Shown here one piece after another: positions 54,132 to 61,425 of a stretch of DNA of 64,000 nt; the stretch's first letter is position 1; every line of letters starts with the position of its first letter. This stretch comes from Oceanispirochaeta crateris (GTDB lineage Bacteria > Spirochaetota > Spirochaetia > DSM-2461). The notes under the pieces are model-generated. The model did not search any database. It worked only from the letters and a program-made list of their open reading frames with translations, and had not been told where the DNA came from. Position numbers and translations under genes: made by a program. The stretch covers positions 1,116,001 to 1,180,000 of the forward strand of contig NZ_CP036150.1 in the NCBI RefSeq assembly GCF_008329965.1, read 5' to 3'.

Positions 54132-54587
54132 ATGAAAATGTCGCCGAATATGAGAAAAGCACAGGAAAATATGGCTCCTGGTGTGATTACTGCAGACGGA
54201 TTTCTTGGTGAGGATACAAGACCTCTTCAGGATATGATCGTAGAGACAGAAGAACTGATGAGACATCATGGAATCGATATAGACAATGTTGTGCAGACTC
54301 TTAAGGACATGATGGAAGAGGGTCGTAACGGATTAGGAGAACCCATTACGGTAGATGAAAAATGGATTGTTCAGACAAGTGAGGCCCGGGGACACCTGCC
54401 GTGTCCATTTGAAGACGGAATTGAAAGGAAGATTACGACGGTCATCCGTAACATAAAGCAGGGTGAGTCTATCATGATTTCATCACTTTCCCTGCATTTG
54501 CTTAAAAAACACCACTTCCTGGAAGGGAAAGGATCGGCCTTTCGTCTTGATCCCGAGAAATTAAAACGCGTTTTGGAATGGACTTAA
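54132..54587 (+). CDS. Unknown protein encoded after nqrF
   Basis: A 151-residue soluble protein with no known family recognised. TTGGAGG lies 7-13 bases before the ATG, so it is translated. PGVITADGFLGEDTRPLQDMI and a single Cys in HLPCPFEDGIERKITTVIRN are noticeable features. It is 18 bases after nqrF and 12 bases before an HdeD-like gene. It may be a helper of the NQR complex, but this rests on position only. Confidence 0.6.
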   Translation: MKMSPNMRKAQENMAPGVITADGFLGEDTRPLQDMIVETEELMRHHGIDIDNVVQTLKDMMEEGRNGLGEPITVDEKWIVQTSEARGHLPCPFEDGIERKITTVIRNIKQGESIMISSLSLHLLKKHHFLEGKGSAFRLDPEKLKRVLEWT

Positions 54588-54599
54588 GGAGACATAAAA

Positions 54600-55181
54600 A
54601 TGGAAGGTAAAATTGAAAATGCAGACCAGGATGAAACCTATAGAAATGCATGGTTTTATACTCTGGTTTTGGGTCTTATCAGCACTGTAACCGGTTTGAT
54701 CCTTTTTATTTTCCCAACCATAGGGATGGTCTTTATCTCTTTGATTTTTAGTTTCTATCTAATCTGGCTGGGAATTAGCCAGATAGTCATCGGATATAAA
54801 TTATCATCGATTCAAAAGAATTGGTGGATCTTGCTCTTGCGGGGCATCATCATGCTCATTCTGGGTTTTGTAGTGATCTCTTTTCCTATCAGTTTTGCAA
54901 AAGTAGGAGCAGGTGTACCTCTTGTCTTAACCGGGTTGTTCCTGATTTTCTATGGAGTTCAGGATCTAATTTCCAAGCATTTTCCTGGCAGCGGTATAAA
55001 TCATACTTTATCAAGCATCATGATTATTTTAACAGGAGCACTCTTGTGTTTTGCCCCTGTAAGCTCTGCTTTGATAATTTTCAGGCTCCTGGGACTGACG
55101 ACCTTTACTGGTGGTATACTCCATGTCATCAGAGCCCTTTATAACAGAAATAAAATAAATGCGGGAAAAACAGAGATTTAA
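54600..55181 (+). CDS. HdeD/DUF308-family membrane protein
   Basis: A 193-residue protein with six membrane segments in three hairpins, each with the repeat pattern GxxxxxxGxxxxxxP (LISTVTGLILFIFPTIGM, IIMLILGFVVISFPISF, IMIILTGALLCFAP). This is the DUF308/HdeD fold, linked in enterobacteria to acid resistance. It is the last gene of the nqr operon and touches the convergent phosphatase gene with no gap. Confidence 0.8.
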   Translation: MEGKIENADQDETYRNAWFYTLVLGLISTVTGLILFIFPTIGMVFISLIFSFYLIWLGISQIVIGYKLSSIQKNWWILLLRGIIMLILGFVVISFPISFAKVGAGVPLVLTGLFLIFYGVQDLISKHFPGSGINHTLSSIMIILTGALLCFAPVSSALIIFRLLGLTTFTGGILHVIRALYNRNKINAGKTEI

Positions 55182-57302
55182 TTAACTAATCTGCAGAGCC
55201 AGGAAGGTCTGATCATCGTGCTGCTTTGCATCCTTGGCAAAATCTTCAATATGAGCCTCAACAGCGGGTATCAGATCGCTGGGCGCTTTCTCTAGATTCT
55301 CGGCAAGGAAGCGGAGAAGCTGTTCCACTGACAGCTCTTTTCCGCTCAAACTCCTAGCCTCGGGTAAACCATCGGTAAACAGGAAAAGATAATCCTGATC
55401 ATGGAGCCTGATTAATTTATGTCCAAACACAGCCGTTTTATCCACTCCGATAGGGAGTCCTTCCGTATCAAAGCTCCTGAACTGTCTCTCCTTGTTTCTA
55501 AAGAGATAAAGCGGATGGTGTGCCGCATTAGAATAGGAAATTTCTTTTTTCTTTTCATCTAAGACAAAGACTGCCATAGTTGCATATTGATCAACACCAA
55601 TCCTTCCAGAAATATGATAATTCAATTCCTTTAACAAAGTATTGGCCTTACGGTGACGATGACAGATAGAATGAAGGATGGTTCGGATCATAATCATCAG
55701 CATGGAGGCCGGAACACCCTTACCGGCAACATCACAAACCGTATACAGGATTTTATCCTCATCCAGACGGATAGCATCAAAATAATCACCACTGATCCCT
55801 CTCGCCGGACGGGAATGGATCATGGCACTGCCGATTTTAAACTCAGGCATTTTAGAAGGCAGGAGTCTCTTCTGAATGGCTGCGGCAATATCTATCTCTT
55901 TCTGTATTTCTCTATTTTCAAGAAGGGTCTGATACTTGTAAACGTTATCAATAGACTGAGCCGTATAGTCGCTATATGCTTTGATAAAAGTAAAGTCTAG
56001 GTCGGAAAATAACTTATGACGACTTGTGTTATAGAAGACTAGCATTCCCATCAGCTGTTTTCCCACAATGAGGGGCAAAATGATCATAGAAGAGATAAAA
56101 AGCCATTCATCACTGATAGCATTATAGGGGAGTCCCTTGCTAGTTTCATTATCTTTGATAAAAAGAGCCGCACCTGTATTCATGATATTACCGAAAACTG
56201 GTGTCTCCACATTGAGGGGATGAGATTCAAAATACTCCTCCACGTTGCTTCTTACCATGGTAATGCTCTTATCCAATGCAAAGGGGGGAGGACAGAGTCC
56301 GGTCCTGCGCACCAGATTGAGTTCATTTTTCTCACTATCAACAAGAAAAAGCATGGCGGCATCGGCGTGAATGGAATCCATACCAAGCTCGACAATGGTC
56401 TCCTGAAAAGCATCAATATCAGTATCTGTTCCGATGGAATTACCAATGTCCTGAAGGAGGAATTTCAATGAATTCAGACGATCCGAAAGACCCTTTGAAA
56501 AGTAATGATATTCTTGAACAAGATCATCAAATTCATCGGTAGATTCCTTGTCTGATGTAAACTCGAGTGTCCCTTCTGTCATCATCTGGACCAGGCTGTT
56601 TGTGTTTTCGACTCTTTTGACGATTCCCCTTGAAAAAATGTACGATAGGAAAAGAGAGAGAAAAAGAACCAGGGTGACAGCAGAAGTGACTAGAGAGATG
56701 CTGTTCCTTGTATACTGAGAGACTTCTATCTCCAGCTTTCTGTTCATCTCTTCTATGCTGAACTGATAGATTTCTAAAAAATGGTCTAAAGAGACCTGGT
56801 AGGAACGGATGAGTTTCAATTGCTCCAGAACCGGAATGTCATTGACCTTGGATTTCGCAAGGTACAAATTATAAAATCCAAGTTGCGTACCCTCTTCGGA
56901 AAGCTCTGATCCGCTAAATCGATTCAATTCAAGAATGAAGGGATTGATAATGGCATTATAGGTTTCATTCCACTCATCCAACCAGATTTTCATATCCTCC
57001 TGAAACTCTAAACTCAGTCTATTGTTGAGTTTAGAATTGAATACTGAATTTAATTCTTTATGAAACAGAATTAGGTCATTTAACCAGTACTCGATCAGAA
57101 GCTTTGGATGATTATGCTCGGTATATAAGAGAAGATTTCGGTCAGAATATCGCGACAAAGAGATATTTAGCTCCTCACAGTCCTGCTGAAAATTCTTCAA
57201 TTGATAGACTGTGGTAAACCTAAAAAATAGGAAAAATAAAGAGAGGAGCAATCCTATGATCAGTATAAAACTTGTTAAACCTATCCTGGTTTGAATTTTC
57301 AT
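55182..57302 (-). CDS. Membrane HAMP-GAF-SpoIIE (PP2C-type) phosphatase
   Basis: A 706-residue sensor. Two membrane segments (about residues 9-27 and 200-225) enclose a periplasmic sensor. A HAMP linker, a GAF domain (about 290-450) and a SpoIIE phosphatase domain (about 480-706) follow. The metal residues are intact: GISGDYFDAIRLDE, CDVAGKGVPASM, FTDGLPEA and HDDQTFLAL. It should remove phosphate from Ser or Thr of a partner, often an anti-sigma factor antagonist, none of which is nearby. Its ATG overlaps the stop of a paralogue by four bases. Confidence 0.88.
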   Translation of the reverse strand: MKIQTRIGLTSFILIIGLLLSLFFLFFRFTTVYQLKNFQQDCEELNISLSRYSDRNLLLYTEHNHPKLLIEYWLNDLILFHKELNSVFNSKLNNRLSLEFQEDMKIWLDEWNETYNAIINPFILELNRFSGSELSEEGTQLGFYNLYLAKSKVNDIPVLEQLKLIRSYQVSLDHFLEIYQFSIEEMNRKLEIEVSQYTRNSISLVTSAVTLVLFLSLFLSYIFSRGIVKRVENTNSLVQMMTEGTLEFTSDKESTDEFDDLVQEYHYFSKGLSDRLNSLKFLLQDIGNSIGTDTDIDAFQETIVELGMDSIHADAAMLFLVDSEKNELNLVRRTGLCPPPFALDKSITMVRSNVEEYFESHPLNVETPVFGNIMNTGAALFIKDNETSKGLPYNAISDEWLFISSMIILPLIVGKQLMGMLVFYNTSRHKLFSDLDFTFIKAYSDYTAQSIDNVYKYQTLLENREIQKEIDIAAAIQKRLLPSKMPEFKIGSAMIHSRPARGISGDYFDAIRLDEDKILYTVCDVAGKGVPASMLMIMIRTILHSICHRHRKANTLLKELNYHISGRIGVDQYATMAVFVLDEKKKEISYSNAAHHPLYLFRNKERQFRSFDTEGLPIGVDKTAVFGHKLIRLHDQDYLFLFTDGLPEARSLSGKELSVEQLLRFLAENLEKAPSDLIPAVEAHIEDFAKDAKQHDDQTFLALQIS

Positions 57303-59359
57303 CTGGATGCTCCTTTATATTTGGCTATGAACAAGGTGCGGTCGTCCCGCTGACCCAGATTCCTTTCAAAAAAAGTAAGATCCTTATTGATCGCATCCTG
57401 TAGCCAATCAGCAGTATGATCGCCGTACTGTTTTAGTATTCGTTGTGGAGGATCCCATCCGTACATTTGATTTTCCTCATTCAATGTCCTATGGAATCCA
57501 TCTGTCATCATCAGAAGAAAAACATCTTTTCTAAGAGTTCCTTTTACTGAAATAAATCGTCCTTCTTCTTTCTGCAGAGCCGAAACTAACTTCATTGTCT
57601 CAGACTTCCTATCAAAAAGAATCATTTTCTGATCAGAAGTACCGCAAAAATGAAAGACTTTCTTCTTTGGTTCCATCAGACAGAGGCTTATCTTAATGTT
57701 CGTATCCAAACCTGTCGTTTCATGAAAATTATCAAAGATATTGTTCAGCATTTCTGCTGGTTCCTGCTCCGGTTTTACTAGAATTCTCACGAGTGTTCTT
57801 AAAATTACAAGGAGCATGGATGAGGCGATTCCCTTTTCTTCAACTTCTGCCAGGCAAAAAAGCCAACGGTCGACTCCCAGGGGAAAGAAATCATAGATCT
57901 CGCCACTGATACCTTTTTGAGTATAAGTCTTAACGGATAAATCAAAGCCATCCACTCTCGGCAATCTTGGCGGCAAGAGACTTTTTTGAATATCCGAGGC
58001 AATTTCCATTTCCCGGTTTAATCCAGACGATTTGAGCAGCTCCTTATACTGGGCCAGATTGTTTAAGGTAACGGCACTGAATTCTACAAAAGATTGAATA
58101 TTGCTATAATCCATATCTGAGAAAAATTGGTTCTCATTGTTTTTCTGCAGGCAGAGAAGGGCAATGACTGTTTTTTCAGACACGAGAGGCAAAATCAAAC
58201 AGGATGAAATATACCCTTTATCAAAAAGCCCCCTCTCAGGAATAAGATTCTGACCTTTCAGAGTCCTGAGAAACAAGGGTTCTCCCGAGAGGACTGAAAT
58301 ACCAATGACTGTTTTTCCAAAAGGAATAGACTCTTCCATATCATCGTGATCGTAGGGTGTTGCAAAATTACTGGTTTTAATTTTGCAAAATATTGTCCGC
58401 TCTTCATGGTCGGGTATATAGAGGGCTCCAGAATCGGCGTGGGTGTTTTCTATGGCCAAATCCAAAATTGACTGTTCCAGGACCAGAGCATCAGCTTCTG
58501 ATGACAAGGATTGTCCCATATTGTGAATGATGCTTCCAATATTGTTGACCTTATGCCAGATTGTTTCTGTCAGTAGATTAAAGTTCTGACCGATTGTTCC
58601 TAGTTCGTCTTCCGATTCAATATTGATTCTCGTCAGCAGGTCTCCTGAAGAAATTTTCCGGATACCATCATTCACCGACCTTAATTTTTTAATCATATTT
58701 CGATACAGAGCAATGATGAGAAACAAAGATAAAAATATCCCGACAAAAACAGTAATCCCTGTCTGCAGTATGATCGTGGCTATTTGATCCTGAACTTCTG
58801 AAATAATAGCATTGGTTACAGAAACAAAAGAGTCAGCAAGAGGTCTATGCCAAAGAATAAACGTCCTGACATCCTCTTGAATTTTTACCATGGTTTTAAA
58901 ACCAGAATCAGACTGGAATCCCTGTTCTGTCATATCCTGAAGCTCAAGTTCAAGAGTTGTGTTGTAAAGTCTTTGTCTTACTTTAGACAGTTCATTCTCA
59001 ATTTGTTCATAATAAGCATCAAAATCCCGTTCATAAAATAGATCCTTGATTTCATCAATACGAGAAACGGTGTTTTGATTGAGATAGATAAGGTTCTCAT
59101 TTTCAGAAAAGTTCCTCAAAGCATCCGTAACCTCAATCCCGGCCCATTTCAATGTGTCCAAGGGTGCTGCGTTTGCATTTAAAACAGCGCGGTTGGCATA
59201 CTCCAGTTTCAAAATACTGTTTCTAACGGAACTGGCTTCTCTCTGCAGGTCTTTTAGATTCATGAGCCTGAAAGAGGTCAGGATGAATATTAGAAAAATT
59301 CCAATAAAAAGTAAAAATACTGAGACATTTGTAATAAAAAGCTTGTTTCGGATTCTCAT
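57299..59359 (-). CDS. Paralogous HAMP-GAF-SpoIIE protein with altered metal site
   Basis: About 686 residues from the chosen ATG at 59359, which sits at the membrane segment. Same layout as its neighbour: sensor between two membrane segments, HAMP, GAF and SpoIIE-like domain. In the phosphatase domain GDYFD has become GEIYD, and DVAGKG has become EVEEKG. TDG and RDDRT remain. Two of four Asp ligands are thus Glu, so catalysis may be weak or lost and it may act as a regulator of the intact copy. A start at 59413 would add 18 residues. Confidence 0.78.
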   Translation of the reverse strand: MRIRNKLFITNVSVFLLFIGIFLIFILTSFRLMNLKDLQREASSVRNSILKLEYANRAVLNANAAPLDTLKWAGIEVTDALRNFSENENLIYLNQNTVSRIDEIKDLFYERDFDAYYEQIENELSKVRQRLYNTTLELELQDMTEQGFQSDSGFKTMVKIQEDVRTFILWHRPLADSFVSVTNAIISEVQDQIATIILQTGITVFVGIFLSLFLIIALYRNMIKKLRSVNDGIRKISSGDLLTRINIESEDELGTIGQNFNLLTETIWHKVNNIGSIIHNMGQSLSSEADALVLEQSILDLAIENTHADSGALYIPDHEERTIFCKIKTSNFATPYDHDDMEESIPFGKTVIGISVLSGEPLFLRTLKGQNLIPERGLFDKGYISSCLILPLVSEKTVIALLCLQKNNENQFFSDMDYSNIQSFVEFSAVTLNNLAQYKELLKSSGLNREMEIASDIQKSLLPPRLPRVDGFDLSVKTYTQKGISGEIYDFFPLGVDRWLFCLAEVEEKGIASSMLLVILRTLVRILVKPEQEPAEMLNNIFDNFHETTGLDTNIKISLCLMEPKKKVFHFCGTSDQKMILFDRKSETMKLVSALQKEEGRFISVKGTLRKDVFLLMMTDGFHRTLNEENQMYGWDPPQRILKQYGDHTADWLQDAINKDLTFFERNLGQRDDRTLFIAKYKGASR

Positions 59360-59513
59360 AAATATGCGTCTCTTTGTGGTGTGAATTGTAAAATACATTA
59401 CCATAATTGCCATGGATTCTGCCAGCTCTTTTTAAGTTTTGTATTTTATACATGACCGTTTCACCCCTCTTCACACTTTACTTTGTTTGCAGGTCTTGTC
59501 ATAATCTCTTTTC

Positions 59514-60551
59514 ATGAGATCCAGAGCCATCAAAACCAGCCCCTCCATTGTACTTTTTTTCCTGTTCGTTTTTGTATTGCAATCATGTCAAAAAGAAAAA
59601 ATGGAACCCATATCAGATTCACAGCTCCTGTTAGGAACATCCTGCTTCATCACTATCTATTCAATAGATAAAACGAATGATCCCGAAGAGGCTCTAAATC
59701 GGGGATTTAAAACCATTGAAGAGATGGAAAATCGCTTGAGTGTAAATATTTTTGAGAGTGAAATTTCCAGTCTCAACAGACTTAAAAATGCCAGTCTGAG
59801 TCCCGATACTCTCCAAATTATAGAAGATTCTCTTGAAATAGCGTCCCTTTCAGAAGGTCGCTTTGATCCCTCTATAGGTGCTCTCGTCTCTCTTTGGGGC
59901 ATTGGTACCGATTCTCAAAGAGTTCCGTCGCCCCAGGAAATTACACAAGCCCTAGCTTCTGTCGATTATACGTCCATCGATTTGAATGAAAATAAAATTT
60001 CTCTGCCCATGGACATGATGATAGATCTAGGAGGCATAGCCAAGGGAAGTGCTGCAGATCTTGTAAAAAATGAATTGATGAGCAATGGCGTGACATCAGC
60101 CATAATCAATCTGGGAGGAAATGTCCAGCTCATAGGAGGAAAACCAGATGGTTCTTCCTGGAGAATTGGAATACAGAATCCAGAAGATTTGAGAGGGCAG
60201 TATATTGGTATTCTGGAAACAAAGGACAGTGCGGTTGTGACCTCTGGTATTTATGAGAGATACTTCGTCCAAGATGGTGTACACTACCATCATATTCTAG
60301 ACACAGAAACGGGGTATCCGGTCAATAATGGTATTCAGAGTCTGACAGTTATAGCCAAAAACAGTCTCTTAGCGGATGGCCTGTCTACAGCCCTTTTTTC
60401 TCTGGGACAGGAAAAGGCAATGGACTATGCTGAAAATCATCCTGATATTGATATCATTGTCATTGATGACCAGAACAGAGTGTACCTCAGTTCCCACATA
60501 AAAGATGATTTTAGACTGACCAATACGGAAGATTTCTCTTACACGCCCTAA
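59514..60551 (+). CDS. apbE: FAD:protein FMN transferase, lipoprotein
   Basis: A 345-residue ApbE. The signal peptide ends in VLQSC, so it is a lipoprotein. LLGTSCFITIYS, the conserved MENRLSVN and IDLGGIAKGSAADLV (FAD and metal site) and AIINLGGNVQLIGG are family motifs. YHHILDTETGYPVNNG includes the catalytic His-Asp part, and the late DGLSTALFSLG is also conserved. It moves FMN from FAD to Thr or Ser of NqrB and NqrC. The complex in this window is an obvious target. Treponema pallidum uses a comparable lipoprotein for its RNF-type complex. Confidence 0.93.
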   Translation: MRSRAIKTSPSIVLFFLFVFVLQSCQKEKMEPISDSQLLLGTSCFITIYSIDKTNDPEEALNRGFKTIEEMENRLSVNIFESEISSLNRLKNASLSPDTLQIIEDSLEIASLSEGRFDPSIGALVSLWGIGTDSQRVPSPQEITQALASVDYTSIDLNENKISLPMDMMIDLGGIAKGSAADLVKNELMSNGVTSAIINLGGNVQLIGGKPDGSSWRIGIQNPEDLRGQYIGILETKDSAVVTSGIYERYFVQDGVHYHHILDTETGYPVNNGIQSLTVIAKNSLLADGLSTALFSLGQEKAMDYAENHPDIDIIVIDDQNRVYLSSHIKDDFRLTNTEDFSYTP

Positions 60552-61309
60552 TCTGCATCCTTATGGGCAATCAGGATAAGATTTTTAGCATTGTGGTCGT
60601 AAAGATCTTTTTCAAAACTCCCAAAAATTTCAATGGTTGAGAAACCGGCTTTCCACAACATAGCTGCCATCTCGGATGCTGAAAAGATTCTGTGGGAAAA
60701 GCTATATTCAGTCATAACATCATCTTTATAAAAGAGCCATCTGTTGCATAATTCGGTCCAATTCAAATCAACTGAATATTCAAGCATGATCTTTATGCCT
60801 TCCCGTTCAAACCAGGTTCTCTCTTCAAAATCTCTGGCCAGGATTTCCTTGCCCATCATTTCCATGAAAAGAGAGGCTCCCGGCTTGAGGGCCCGATGTA
60901 ATTTTCGTAGCAATTCAAGATCTTCATCTGGATCGTCAAAATAGCCAAAAGATGTAAACATATTGATGATAGCGTCGAATTGATTCTCATAATCGATGGT
61001 TCTGGCATCCTTGTGAATAAAATCAACCTTCAGAGATCTTTTCTCTGCTTCTGCTTTGGCCAGGTCCAGATACCCCTGAGATAAATCCAAACCGCTGACA
61101 CGGCAGCCTTTTTGGGCTAATTCAAGACTATGCCGCCCCAGGCCGCAACAGCAATCAAGGACATTATCGTTCTTTTTTATGCCACAAAGTTCCATAATCC
61201 GCTCAACTTCGTACACAGAGTTCTTCAATCTCTGGTCATCAAACATTATAGGTCCGTAGGTTTTCCAGAACCATTCATCTGAAAACCATGAATTTTCTTT
61301 TTTCTGCAT
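60548..61309 (-). CDS. Class I SAM-dependent methyltransferase
   Basis: A 253-residue protein. DNVLDCCCGLGRHSLELA is the SAM motif, with three Cys before the Gly. GLDLSQGYLDLAK and DAIINMFTSFGYF follow, and the fold is complete. The substrate is not known. It overlaps the stop of apbE by four bases in the convergent direction and is divergent from the outer-membrane gene. Confidence 0.8.
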   Translation of the reverse strand: MQKKENSWFSDEWFWKTYGPIMFDDQRLKNSVYEVERIMELCGIKKNDNVLDCCCGLGRHSLELAQKGCRVSGLDLSQGYLDLAKAEAEKRSLKVDFIHKDARTIDYENQFDAIINMFTSFGYFDDPDEDLELLRKLHRALKPGASLFMEMMGKEILARDFEERTWFEREGIKIMLEYSVDLNWTELCNRWLFYKDDVMTEYSFSHRIFSASEMAAMLWKAGFSTIEIFGSFEKDLYDHNAKNLILIAHKDAD

Positions 61310-61425
61310 ATTTACTCCATTCGGGATTATTTTTTGTTACAATTGAGATATTGTGTTGGTATTAAAGTAAGTTTAACATGGCAGACTCTGTTTAATATAG
61401 ATGTCAAAAACTGTGGGAGTATACT

